From contig NZ_LWLE01000004.1 of NCBI RefSeq assembly GCF_001905125.1, positions 286,529-350,528 on the forward strand: a stretch of DNA of 64,000 nt, written 5' to 3'. Shown piece by piece: positions 16,847 to 25,207 of this stretch. This DNA is from Streptomyces sp. TSRI0281. GTDB taxonomy: Bacteria > Actinomycetota > Actinomycetes > Streptomycetales > Streptomycetaceae. The notes under the pieces were generated by a model. That model had not been told where the DNA came from. It did not search any database and worked only from the letters and a program-made list of their open reading frames with translations. The translations under genes and the position numbers were made by a program. How positions within the stretch are numbered: the first letter of the stretch is position 1; the number at the start of each line of letters is the position of its first letter.

Positions 16847-17779
16847 TCAGCCGCGCCGGGCCAGCTGGACCGTACGGGCGGTGAGCAGGTAGGCATCGGA
16901 CCGGTGGTGCAGTCCGGCCGGGTCCTGGGGATCGAGCAGCCGGTCGAGTACGGCGACGTCGTCGGCGTCGAGCCGGTCACCGAACGCCTCGCGCGCCCGG
17001 GTGAAGGTATCCACGACGTGCTCACGGGCCTGGGCGGAGAGCGGGGCCGGCAGGTCGAGGAGGAAGCTGCGGGTACCGTTCGGCGTCAGTCCCACCGCAC
17101 CGAACAGGGCGTTCCAGTCCTCGGTCTCGCGCTTCGCGTCCGGCAGCTCGACCCGCATCTGCTGGAACCACTCCGTCGAGACCGCGTCCAGCCTGGCCTC
17201 CAGGCCGGGCCGGCCGATGCCGATGTCCCGGGGCAGCCGCCGCGTGGGAAGCCCGCCCTCGACGAGCGCCACCGTTCCGCCGGGCCGCAGGACCTCGGCG
17301 AAGCCGGCCAGAACGGCGCGCTGGTCGCCCATGTGGTGCAGGGAGTTGCCCGCCCAGATCAGATCGGCCTCGCCCAACCGGGAGATACCGTCCGGGAGTT
17401 CGGCCTCCAGCGTGCGGAAACGTTCGCCCACTCCCAGTCGCCGGGCACGGGCGGCCGCCCGCTCCAGGAGTGCCGGGGTGGCATCCACGGCGACGACCTC
17501 CGCCTCGGGGAACACCTCGGCCAGCAGGCAGGCGACCACACCCGGGCCGCTCCCGATGTCGAGGACGCGGCGCACGGTCGGGGCGTCGGGCAGCGAGGCG
17601 ATCCAGCGGGCCGCCTCCTCGTACTGCGGGCCGCTGAGCTCGGCCTCCCGCTCCAGCCGGGGACCCATCGCGTCCCAGTCGAAGTCCGTGGTGTCATGCG
17701 CGTGCGCGTGCGGCCGCGTACCCGAATGCGGCTGCGCGTGCGACTGCTCGTGATGGCCGTGCCCGGCGTGATCGCTCAT
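16847..17779 (-). CDS. Class I SAM-dependent methyltransferase with His-rich N-terminus
   Basis: 310 aa. The first 35 residues contain ten histidines (such as HAGHGHHEQSH and RPHAHAHD), followed by a standard methyltransferase core: VLDIGSGPGVVACLLAE near residue 85, VVAVDATPALLERA, LIWAGNSLHHMGD and LRPGGTVALVEGG. The His-rich stretch looks like a metal-binding segment and is not normally part of this family. The ATG at 17779 has GGAAGG nine bases upstream. It diverges from a LysR gene across a palindrome. The methyl acceptor is unknown. Confidence 0.88.
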   Translation of the reverse strand: MSDHAGHGHHEQSHAQPHSGTRPHAHAHDTTDFDWDAMGPRLEREAELSGPQYEEAARWIASLPDAPTVRRVLDIGSGPGVVACLLAEVFPEAEVVAVDATPALLERAAARARRLGVGERFRTLEAELPDGISRLGEADLIWAGNSLHHMGDQRAVLAGFAEVLRPGGTVALVEGGLPTRRLPRDIGIGRPGLEARLDAVSTEWFQQMRVELPDAKRETEDWNALFGAVGLTPNGTRSFLLDLPAPLSAQAREHVVDTFTRAREAFGDRLDADDVAVLDRLLDPQDPAGLHHRSDAYLLTARTVQLARRG

Positions 17780-17900
17780 GGGCACCAGCCTTCCCGAGAA
17801 TTGCTCTCCCGGCCACTCCTGTTGCCGCTTCGGCAAATCGGCACCCGCCGGGCCCCGGGCGGCTTTCCCGGCGGGCGTATTGCCGGTGGGCCTCCGGACC

Positions 17901-17919
17901 CATAACTTGCCGTTATGGA
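17901..17919. promoter_or_regulatory. Perfect LysR-type palindrome over the LysR start codon
   Basis: Arms CCATAAC and GTTATGG with a 5-base centre. The core ATAAC-N5-GTTAT is an exact T-N11-A LysR box. It overlaps the ATG of the LysR gene at 17915, a position suited to autorepression, with the divergent methyltransferase start 122 bases away. Confidence 0.6.
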
Positions 17920-18877
17920 GCTGGAGTTGCGCCATCTACGGACCGTACGTGCCATCGCCGACACCGGCAGCCTCACCAAGGCTGCCGCAGCGCTCGGGCT
18001 CGCGCAGCCCGCCCTGAGCGCTCAGCTGCGGCGGATCGAGAAGGCTCTCGGCGGCGTGCTCTTCGAGCGGGACCACACGGGCGCCCGGCCGACCCCGCTC
18101 GGTGAGCTGGTACTCGAACGGGCGAGGGTGGTACTGCCCGCGGTGAGCGAGCTACAGGCGGAGGCGGTGCGGTTCGCCAATGCGACGGGGACCATGGACC
18201 GGTTCCGGCTCGGCGGGACGCATGGACCGTTGCTCGGCGGTCTCGTCGACCGGCTCGCCACCGCGCACCCGTCCACGCCGGTGTCCACGTACACCTCGTG
18301 GTCGGTGGCCGAGATCGCCTCGCTCGTCATCGACGGACGGCTGGACTTCGCTCTGATCGGGGCCTGCGGCGAGAGCCCGCCGCCGATGGCCGACCGCCTG
18401 GTCTGGCAGGTCGTCGGCGTCGACCCGGTGTTCGTGATGCTGCCGGAAAACCATCCGCTGGCGGGCGAGCCGGAACTGGGCCTGGCCGCGCTGGCCGGCG
18501 AGTGCTGGGCCGATGTGCCGGGCGACGGCTGTTTCGCGGACTGCTTCGCCGCGGCCTGCGCACGGGCGGGCTTCACCCCGGTGTCGGTGTACGAGACGGA
18601 CACGTCCTCCGTCGTCCACCTGGTGCAGGTGGGGCGGGCGATCGGACTGTGCCGGGCGACGTTCCCGCCGACGCCCGGCCTGGTGACCCGGCCGATCACC
18701 GGTTCACCGCTGAGCTGGCGCCATCTGCTGGGCTGGCATCCCCGCTCTCCCGCCGCGGACGCCGCCGCGGGAGCGGTGAGCGGGCTGACCCGGTCGGCGT
18801 ACGCGGAGGCGGTGTCGCGCAGCCCGGACTACGCGACGTGGCTCGCCGCGCATCCGGCGTTCGGCACGGTGGCCTGA
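17915..18877 (+). CDS. LysR family transcriptional regulator
   Basis: 320 aa. The helix-turn-helix LRTVRAIADTGSLTKAAAAL and LAQPALSAQLRRIEKALG is typical, with the effector domain from about residue 90 (FRLGGTHGPLLGGLVDRLA, GRLDFALIGACGE, RAIGLCRATFPP). The divergent neighbour is the His-tailed methyltransferase, which it probably controls through the palindrome at its own start codon. Confidence 0.92.
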   Translation: MELELRHLRTVRAIADTGSLTKAAAALGLAQPALSAQLRRIEKALGGVLFERDHTGARPTPLGELVLERARVVLPAVSELQAEAVRFANATGTMDRFRLGGTHGPLLGGLVDRLATAHPSTPVSTYTSWSVAEIASLVIDGRLDFALIGACGESPPPMADRLVWQVVGVDPVFVMLPENHPLAGEPELGLAALAGECWADVPGDGCFADCFAAACARAGFTPVSVYETDTSSVVHLVQVGRAIGLCRATFPPTPGLVTRPITGSPLSWRHLLGWHPRSPAADAAAGAVSGLTRSAYAEAVSRSPDYATWLAAHPAFGTVA

Positions 18878-18900
18878 GAGCCCGGAACCGAGTTGCGGTC

Positions 18901-19206
18901 CTACTCCGCGCCGTGCGCCGGAGCCGCTGCCGCCACCCGGGCTGCGAGCGCCAGGTCATTCTCCGTGATCGCGCCGCCCGCGTCATGGGTGTTCACGGAC
19001 AGGGCGACGGTGTTGTAGCCGAGCGTCAGATCGGAGTGGTGCCCGAGCTCCTCCTGGATCTGCGCGACATGGACGGTCAGGGCCGCGGCGGCGAAGTGGG
19101 AGGGCAGCCGGTAGGTACGGGTGATCCGGCCCCCTTCCCGCGCCCAGCCGGGCAGCGTACGCAGCCGGGTCTCGATCTCAGAGGGCGACAGCGGTTCGGC
19201 GGGCAT
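18901..19206 (-). CDS. phhB: 4a-hydroxytetrahydrobiopterin dehydratase (PCD/DCoH)
   Basis: 101 aa, the standard family length. The active-site signature is intact: EELGHHSDLTLGYNTVALS with the paired histidines, then NTHDAGGAITENDLALA. It dehydrates the carbinolamine formed by aromatic amino acid hydroxylases and so recycles the pterin. No hydroxylase gene is nearby. The ATG at 19206 fits the family N-terminus better than the upstream in-frame ATG. It converges on the LysR gene with 23 bases between and diverges from the XRE gene. Confidence 0.92.
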   Translation of the reverse strand: MPAEPLSPSEIETRLRTLPGWAREGGRITRTYRLPSHFAAAALTVHVAQIQEELGHHSDLTLGYNTVALSVNTHDAGGAITENDLALAARVAAAAPAHGAE

Positions 19207-19277
19207 GGAACGGCTCCCTGCATCACGAAGTGGATCAACGGACGGTCCGGCAGTGCGGGTGACGTTACGGTCTGCGT

Positions 19278-20105
19278 ATGACAACTGTCGCGCGTGACAC
19301 GGGAGTGGGGCCGCTGCTGCGAGGCTGGCGGCAACAGCGGCGGATCAGCCAGTTGGAGCTGGCCCTGCGCGCGGACTCCTCGGCCCGGCACATCTCGTTC
19401 ATCGAGACGGGCCGCTCCCGGCCCAGCGAGGAGATGGTCCTGCGGCTGGCCGAACACCTCGACGTCCCCGTCCGGGAACGCAACGCCCTGCTCGTGGTGG
19501 CCGGATACGCGCCCCGGTACACCGAGACCGCGCTGGACGACCCGTCGATGGGCGCGCTGCGCGAGGGCATGGAGCGGCTGCTCCAGTGCTACGACCCCTA
19601 TCCGGCCCTCGTCCTGGACGGCATGTACACCGTGGTGGCCGCCAACCGGGCCAGCTCGCTGCTGATGGCGGGGGTGGCCGAGCATCTGCTCACCCCTCCG
19701 CCGAACGCCATGCGGATCACCCTGCATCCGGAGGGTCTCGCCCCGCGCATCGTGAATCTGCCGGAGTGGCGGGCGGATCTGCTCGCGCAGATGGAGCGCC
19801 AGATCGCCCTGGTCCGTTCGCCGGAACTGCGGGCCCTGCACGAGGAGGTCGCCGCCTATCCGCCGCCCGAGTGGGGTGCCGGCGGGCGGGGCGGGTACAC
19901 CTCCGGCCCGCAGCCGGCCGGGGTCGGGCGGGCGGCGTTCGCGCTGCCGATGATGGTCGAGCACGAAGGGCGGGTGCTGTCGTTCATCTCCTCCATCGCG
20001 ACGTTCAACACGCCGATGGATGTGACGGTCGCCGAGCTGGCCATCGAGACGTTCCTGCCCGCCGACCGGGAGACCGCCGCGTATCTGCACTCCCTCACTT
20101 TTTGA
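19278..20105 (+). CDS. XRE family regulator, MmyB-like
   Basis: 275 aa. The N-terminal helix-turn-helix (LLRGWRQQRRISQLELALRA, ARHISFIETGRSRPSEEMVL) is followed by the MmyB-like ligand-binding domain (YDPYPALVLDGMYTVVAANRA, NLPEWRADLLAQMERQIAL, LPMMVEHEGRVLSFISSIATF). This architecture is very common in Streptomyces and related proteins bind fatty-acid-like ligands. The stop at 20105 overlaps the convergent YoaK-like gene by 11 bases. Confidence 0.9.
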   Translation: MTTVARDTGVGPLLRGWRQQRRISQLELALRADSSARHISFIETGRSRPSEEMVLRLAEHLDVPVRERNALLVVAGYAPRYTETALDDPSMGALREGMERLLQCYDPYPALVLDGMYTVVAANRASSLLMAGVAEHLLTPPPNAMRITLHPEGLAPRIVNLPEWRADLLAQMERQIALVRSPELRALHEEVAAYPPPEWGAGGRGGYTSGPQPAGVGRAAFALPMMVEHEGRVLSFISSIATFNTPMDVTVAELAIETFLPADRETAAYLHSLTF

Positions 20106-20835
20106 GCGTCGCGGTCCAGGGGGCGTCGCTGCGGGCCAGTACCGTCGCCACCGTGCTCGCGGCGGCGAGGATCACCACGGTCAGCACCAAGGGCAGTGTC
20201 GGCCGGCCGTGCAGGACTGCGGCGGCTCCGGCCATGGCGCCGAGCAGCATCGCGGCGGCGGACGGGATCCGCCGTCCGGCCCGGCTCCCGCCTCCCCCGG
20301 CCGGACGGCTGTCCGAGGCGACCCCGGTGAGTGTGCGCGTCAGCACGGTGGTGGTGAGGTCGGGGACCGCGAGCGCGCGGGAGGCCGCGTTCTGCACGCC
20401 GAGGCCGAGGCCGAGCAGCACGATGAGGGCGAACCTGACCCCTCCCGTGTACGGCGTGCCGGAGACCAGGGTGACGCCTGCCGCCGCCGCCACGAGAACG
20501 GTCTCGGCCAGGAGCGCGTACTGAAGCATCCGGCCCCGGTGGTTGCGGGCGCGGTGGACGAGCAGGCCGCCCGTCAGTGCCCCGGCGAGGAAAGCGGCCA
20601 GCGCCACCAGGGAGGCGGCCAGCGAGAAGCCGGGGGCTCCGGCGAAGGCGAAGCCGGAGAAGACCACGTTGCCGGTCATGTTGGCGACGAAGACCCGGCC
20701 CAGGAGCAGATAGCTGACCGCGTCGACGAGTCCGGTGACGAAGGTCAGGGCGAGCATCACGGGCGGGAGGGGACCGTGCCGGCCGTTCGGGTCCGGTACG
20801 ACCATGGACCACGCCTCGCGCAGGACGACAGCCAT
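20095..20835 (-). CDS. YoaK (DUF1275) family membrane protein
   Basis: 246-aa membrane protein with about six hydrophobic segments. The family signature is clear: LTFVTGLVDAVSYLLLGRVF, VANMTGNVVF, GLGVQNAASRALAVPDLTTTVLTRTL. The function of the family is not established; some are annotated as transporters. A Gly/Arg-rich cytoplasmic loop (ASDSRPAGGGGSRAGRR) follows the last signature. Confidence 0.9.
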   Translation of the reverse strand: MAVVLREAWSMVVPDPNGRHGPLPPVMLALTFVTGLVDAVSYLLLGRVFVANMTGNVVFSGFAFAGAPGFSLAASLVALAAFLAGALTGGLLVHRARNHRGRMLQYALLAETVLVAAAAGVTLVSGTPYTGGVRFALIVLLGLGLGVQNAASRALAVPDLTTTVLTRTLTGVASDSRPAGGGGSRAGRRIPSAAAMLLGAMAGAAAVLHGRPTLPLVLTVVILAAASTVATVLARSDAPWTATLKK

Positions 20836-20907
20836 GGGCACGCTCCGATCACTGGGGGTGGTCCGGATTGTCCGTGCCGGGCCTGCGGTCCGCCGCGACC
20901 GACGCGC

Positions 20908-20938
20908 GCACCGCCCCCGCGGTCGGCGGGGGCGGTGC
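20908..20938 (-). terminator. 13-bp hairpin downstream of secDF
   Basis: Perfect arms GCACCGCCCCCGC and complement around GGTCG, about 80 bases beyond the secDF stop and before the YoaK-like gene. Confidence 0.7.
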
Positions 20939-21018
20939 ACCCGGATCGGAGGCGGCGGGCCGGATCGGAGGCGGTGGGCCGCAGGCGGTGCCGGAGACGG
21001 CGGGCCGACGGCGGTGGG

Positions 21019-23382
21019 TCAGACCCGGGCGCCGTTGTCCAGCGGGTCGCGGCGTGCCGCCGGGGCCGTGCGGCGGCCCTTCGCGCGGGTCGGGGGCGGA
21101 GCCTTGCTGCCCTTCTCCAGCACGAGTGCGCCCGGCACGGCGGTGAGCACCGAGGAGTACGTACCGACGCAGACACCGATGAGCAGGGCGAGCGCGAAGT
21201 CGGCGAGCGAGTCGCCGCCCAGCACCGCGAGCGCGGCCAGGATGAACAGGGCGCCCATCCCGGTGTTCACGGTTCTGGGAACGGTCTGCAGGACGGCCCG
21301 TTCGGCGACGGTGGCCAGGGGTGCGCGAGGGCTCTTGGCCCACAGCTCCCGTACCCGGTCGAAGACCACCACCGAGTCGTTGACCGAGTAGCCGATGACC
21401 GTGAGCAGCGCGGCCAGGAAGATGCCGTCGACGGTACGTCCCAGCCAGGCGAAGGCGCCGACAAGGATGATCACGTCGTGGACGAGCGCCCCGACCGAGG
21501 CGACGGCGAACGTCCAGCGGAACCGGACCGCCAGATAGGCGAGCTGGACGAACACGGCGACCGCGAGGGCGATCAGCGCGTTGCGCCGCAGCTCGTCGCC
21601 GAGGCTGGGCCCGATCAGTTCGTCGCGCACCTTCGTGGTCTCACCGCCCTCGGCCGCGAGCGCGGCGCGCAGGGCGTGTTCCCCGTCGTTGTCGAGCTTC
21701 CCGGTGCGTACGGAGAGGTCGCCCGCGCCCGCGGTGGTGACCTCGGCGTCGCCGAAGCCCGCGGCGGCCAGCGTGGTGCGGGCCGTGTCGACGTCGACGG
21801 GGCGGCTGGTGGAGTACTCGACGAGACGGCCACCGGTGAACTCGACGCCGAGGTTGACCCCGCGGACCAAGATGCCGAGCACCGCGACGGCGATCAGTGC
21901 CGTGGAGAACAGCAGCCAGCGGCGCGGCGAGCGGAACAGCCTCGGATCGCGGCGGGTCAGCCAGGTCCGTACCCGGCCGGGGCGTGCGATGCCGTTGATG
22001 CCCCGGTAGTCGCTGACGAACCGTGAGTTCGCCGCGATCTCGGTGAGCGCGCGGGCGATGACGAGCGCGGAGAACATCGAGGCGATGACGCCGATGGCCA
22101 GGGTGACGCCGAAGCCCTTGACCGGCCCCGAGCCGAGGAAGAAGAGGAGCCCCGCCGCGATCAGTGTGGTCACGTTGGAGTCGGCGACCGCGCTCCAGGC
22201 GTTGCGGAATCCGGCGGTGAGCGCGGAGCGCAGGGAGCCGTTCGGCCGGGCGGCGCACTCCTCGCGGGCGCGCTCGAAGACCAGGACGTTCGCGTCGACG
22301 GCCATGCCGATGGCGAGCACGAATCCGGCGAGGCCGGGGAGGGTGAGGGTGACGCCGAGCGCGACCAGTGCGGCGTACGAGATCACCCCGTAGGCGGCCA
22401 GGGCCACGGCGGCGAGGGCTCCGAAGAGCCGGTAGACGAAGGTGATGAACAGCGCGGTGGCGGCGGCTCCGATGAGTGCCGCCTTGGCGCTGGCGTCGAT
22501 GGCCTCGGCACCGAGCGTCGGACCCACGGTCCGCTGTTCGACGATCTCTACGGGTACGGGGAGTGCGCCGCCCTTGATGAGCAGGGCCAGGTCGCGGGCC
22601 TCGTCGGCGCTGAAGGAGCCGGTGATCCGGGTGGTCCCGGACGGGAGTCCGACGTCACAGCCGATCGACGGGTCGACCTGCGGCGAGGAGATCACCTGCT
22701 GGTCGAGAACGATGGCGACCCTGCGCCGGTCGTCCTGGGCGGGGTGGCAGGCGGCTTCACCGGTCAGCCGGGTCCATTCCCGGCCCGCGCCCTTCTCGAA
22801 GTCGAGCGAGACGGTCCACCCGGCGCCCCCCTCGGCGTCGAAGGTGGCGGTGGCGTCCTTGACGCCCGCGCCGGAGAGCTGCACGGGCCCCAGGGCGAGC
22901 GGGCGGCCCTGCTCATCGGGCAGCGTCAGGGATTCCCCGGCGGTGGGTGCGGAGTTCGATTCCCCGGCGGTGGGTTCCTTGGTGGCGGGTTCGGAGTTCG
23001 ATTCCCCGGCGGTGGTATCGGTCGTGGCGCCCGGTCCCTGTACGGCGTGGAAGCTCAGCTGGGCGGTTCTGCCGATCACCTCGGCGGCCTGGCGCGGGTC
23101 CTGGACGTCCGGGAGTTCGACGATGATCCGGTCCTCGCCGGAACGGGTCAGGGTCGGTTCGGAGACGCCGAGCGAGTCGATGCGCTGGCGCAGTACCTCC
23201 AGGGTGCGGTCGGTGCTCTCCCGGTCCGCCCGGGTCGTGGCGGAGTCCTTGGCCTGGAGCACCATACGGGTGCCGCCCTGGAGATCGAGGCCGAGTCTGG
23301 GTGACATGGTCAGCGTGATGAACACGGAGACGAGCAGTACGGCGGCAGCCAGAACCGCTCGCACCGTGGTGGCGCGAGTCAT
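21019..23382 (-). CDS. secDF: Fused SecD-SecF protein translocase subunit
   Basis: 787 aa, twelve predicted membrane segments in two six-helix halves. The SecD half has LGLDLQGGTRMVLQ after the first helix, a large external domain with P1-like EVLRQRIDSLGVSEP and IIVELPDV, then GSFSADEARDLALLIKGGALP and MAVDANVLVFERAREE. The SecF half has GVNLGVEFTGGRLVEY, TVIGYSVNDSVVVFDRVRE and RTVNTGMGALFI. It uses the proton gradient to help release exported proteins. Streptomyces usually has separate secD and secF plus a fused paralogue like this one. The external loop has three TAGES-type short repeats (residues about 145-180), possibly lineage-specific expansion. Confidence 0.93.
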   Translation of the reverse strand: MTRATTVRAVLAAAVLLVSVFITLTMSPRLGLDLQGGTRMVLQAKDSATTRADRESTDRTLEVLRQRIDSLGVSEPTLTRSGEDRIIVELPDVQDPRQAAEVIGRTAQLSFHAVQGPGATTDTTAGESNSEPATKEPTAGESNSAPTAGESLTLPDEQGRPLALGPVQLSGAGVKDATATFDAEGGAGWTVSLDFEKGAGREWTRLTGEAACHPAQDDRRRVAIVLDQQVISSPQVDPSIGCDVGLPSGTTRITGSFSADEARDLALLIKGGALPVPVEIVEQRTVGPTLGAEAIDASAKAALIGAAATALFITFVYRLFGALAAVALAAYGVISYAALVALGVTLTLPGLAGFVLAIGMAVDANVLVFERAREECAARPNGSLRSALTAGFRNAWSAVADSNVTTLIAAGLLFFLGSGPVKGFGVTLAIGVIASMFSALVIARALTEIAANSRFVSDYRGINGIARPGRVRTWLTRRDPRLFRSPRRWLLFSTALIAVAVLGILVRGVNLGVEFTGGRLVEYSTSRPVDVDTARTTLAAAGFGDAEVTTAGAGDLSVRTGKLDNDGEHALRAALAAEGGETTKVRDELIGPSLGDELRRNALIALAVAVFVQLAYLAVRFRWTFAVASVGALVHDVIILVGAFAWLGRTVDGIFLAALLTVIGYSVNDSVVVFDRVRELWAKSPRAPLATVAERAVLQTVPRTVNTGMGALFILAALAVLGGDSLADFALALLIGVCVGTYSSVLTAVPGALVLEKGSKAPPPTRAKGRRTAPAARRDPLDNGARV

Positions 23383-23417
23383 GGGAATCCTCCGGTGGGG
23401 CGTCTACCGCCCTCACC

Positions 23418-24068
23418 TCAGCGAGGACGGGACGGCAGGTCTGTGGGACAGGACCGGTGACCGGTGCTCGGACCGGTTGCCGTCCCGGGAGGACCCCGTA
23501 CGCCGGGGAGCCCGGACGGGCTCCCGTCGGGTACGCGGGAGGCGGCTTCGGCGCGGCGTGGCGTGGCGGCGCGCGGTGCGGGCAGGACCGGCGTGCGGGG
23601 CGGCAGCGCGCTGTGGGCGGGCGGCGGCGAGTGGTTCGGTGCCTGGGCCCGGATGAGGCCCGCCCGGGGGTGCGGGGCGGAGGTGACCGCGGCCCGGGGG
23701 TGGTCGCGGCCGGTGGCCGCGACGGTCCGGCCGCGACGGGGGTCCTGACCGGAGGTGACGGTGCGGGTGTCGTGGCCGCCGGTCGCACCGGCGCGGAAGC
23801 GGCGGGTGTCGTGGATCTGGCCGGCCCGTGCGGTCCGGTCGGTGTGCTGGGCGGGGGCGGGGGCGACGGGGGCGTACGCGGCGACGGGGGCCGGCCCCGT
23901 GAGGGCGCGGACCGGGATCGCGGCACCGGTGGCCGCGGGCCCGCCGCCGATCAGGGTGAGGACGGCGAGGAGCAGCGCGGCCAGGGCGTGCCGTGCCCGC
24001 CGGGCCGGTGCGTCCGGTCGGCCGCGCCGGGGTGTGCTCTCCCGTGGCGGCTCAGGGAAGGGGGTCAC
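23418..24068 (-). CDS. Putative secreted/membrane-tethered Pro-rich protein, function unknown
   Basis: 216 aa from a GTG at 24068. Residues about 25-50 (ARHALAALLLAVLTLIGGG) are a signal peptide or single membrane anchor; the rest is a low-complexity Ala/Pro/Arg/Thr-rich tail with no domain. Its GTG overlaps the stop of the mbl-like gene (GTGA at 24065-24068), so it is translationally coupled to it. The same DNA is open on the other strand, but only this frame shows coupling and an export signal. A cell-wall-associated partner of the MreB-like protein is a guess from context. Confidence 0.55.
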   Translation of the reverse strand: MTPFPEPPRESTPRRGRPDAPARRARHALAALLLAVLTLIGGGPAATGAAIPVRALTGPAPVAAYAPVAPAPAQHTDRTARAGQIHDTRRFRAGATGGHDTRTVTSGQDPRRGRTVAATGRDHPRAAVTSAPHPRAGLIRAQAPNHSPPPAHSALPPRTPVLPAPRAATPRRAEAASRVPDGSPSGLPGVRGPPGTATGPSTGHRSCPTDLPSRPR

Positions 24069-24925
24069 CCCGGCAGGCCGGGCGGGCCGGGCAGGACGGC
24101 CGGGGTGGCGGCGTGGCGGAGCACGGAGCTGAGGATCAGCCCGGCGCCGCGTACGACGGTGGTCGACGGGTCGTCGGCGAGACGGACCCGCACCCCGAGG
24201 CGGAGTGCGAGCCGGTCGGTGATGTCGGGGCGCAGCGCGCCGCCTCCGGCAAGGACCGGGCCCTTGCGCAGGGCTCCCAGGACGGTGCCGTGCCGGTCCT
24301 GCCGCCACATGGACATGATCATGTCGAGCACGGTGCGGACGAGGGCCGCGGGCAGCGTGGCCGGGTCCAGGTCGCTGAGCCCCGACTCGGCCTGGCGGGC
24401 GTCGGCGACCATGCCGTCCACGAGCAGGGTCACTTCGGTCAGCTCGGCGCCCATGTCGATGACGAGCAGGGGGCCGCTGTCCTGCGGTCCGGCGTACGCC
24501 GCGGCGGCGCGGGCGCTGTTGAGCACGACGACACCGGTCGGACCGAGCGCGGCGAGCAGTTCGCGCGCCGCGGCACGGTGCTCGGCTCCGGCGAGGACCG
24601 GGTGGCTCAGCACGATCACGCTGTCACTGCGGTCGGTGCCGAGGGCGGCGTCGGCGATACGGCTGAGCAGTCTGCCGCAGGACTCGGGGTCGACGATACG
24701 GCCGCGACGGACGGGCCGGAGGGATCCGTCGTCCGGGACCGGGTCGGTCATGAGGCCGTGTCCGGGGACCCAGGCACGGGTCCGGGAACTGCCGAGGTCG
24801 AGGGCGAGGCCCCGCGTGGCGACGGGCCGGTTGCCGCGTGACGGGTGGTTGCGGGGTGCCCGAATCGCCGGGGTCTCCCGGTGGACGGGCCGGACGTAGC
24901 GCTGTCCGTCGCGCAAAGAACTCAT
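24065..24925 (-). CDS. mbl: MreB/Mbl-like actin homologue (short form)
   Basis: 286 aa, shorter than the ~340-aa MreB. Actin-fold phosphate motifs are present: ALDLGSSRTRAWVPG (phosphate 1), RPVRRGRIVDPESC, LLVIDMGAELTEVTLLVDG (phosphate 2) and VLAGGGALRPDITDRLA (adenosine). The length suggests a missing subdomain IB, as described for Mbl of S. coelicolor, which contributes to spore-wall formation. GAGGAG precedes the ATG at 24925. Downstream lies a coupled secreted protein and then secDF, so the three may form a cell-envelope group. Confidence 0.8.
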   Translation of the reverse strand: MSSLRDGQRYVRPVHRETPAIRAPRNHPSRGNRPVATRGLALDLGSSRTRAWVPGHGLMTDPVPDDGSLRPVRRGRIVDPESCGRLLSRIADAALGTDRSDSVIVLSHPVLAGAEHRAAARELLAALGPTGVVVLNSARAAAAYAGPQDSGPLLVIDMGAELTEVTLLVDGMVADARQAESGLSDLDPATLPAALVRTVLDMIMSMWRQDRHGTVLGALRKGPVLAGGGALRPDITDRLALRLGVRVRLADDPSTTVVRGAGLILSSVLRHAATPAVLPGPPGLPG

Positions 24926-25092
24926 CGCTCCTCACCCCCGGCCTGCCACCACAGCCGTCCGCTCACCAGTGACCCGCTGATAGCGAGGCATGACCGAGCC
25001 CTCACTATGCAATACCGGGGCAAGGAAAGCCACTTCCTTACCCATTCGAAGGCCCCGCCACCGGAGACCTGTCACCGGACGCCCGCCACCGG

Positions 25093-25137
25093 ACGCGCGG
25101 CACGGTGACGCGCGGCACGGTGACGCGCGGCACGGTG
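25093..25137. repeat. Three tandem copies of a 15-bp unit
   Basis: ACGCGCGGCACGGTG three times in a row, in the 282-base gap between the ligA stop and the mbl-like start. No gene is seen in the gap; it should hold the mbl promoter. Confidence 0.75.
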
Positions 25138-25207
25138 ACGCGTCATCTGCGTGCGGCATGAACACGCATCATCGGGTGTTACGGCACGCGCACCCGCACC
25201 CGCGCCC

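Noticed and set aside
20209..22026. 605-codon plus-strand frame over secDF
   Set aside because: Charged low-complexity translation, opposite to the conserved SecDF sequence.
23457..24899. Plus-strand frame of 480 codons over the mbl-like gene
   Set aside because: Antisense frame kept open by GC bias; no motif and no ribosome site, while the minus strand encodes an actin fold.
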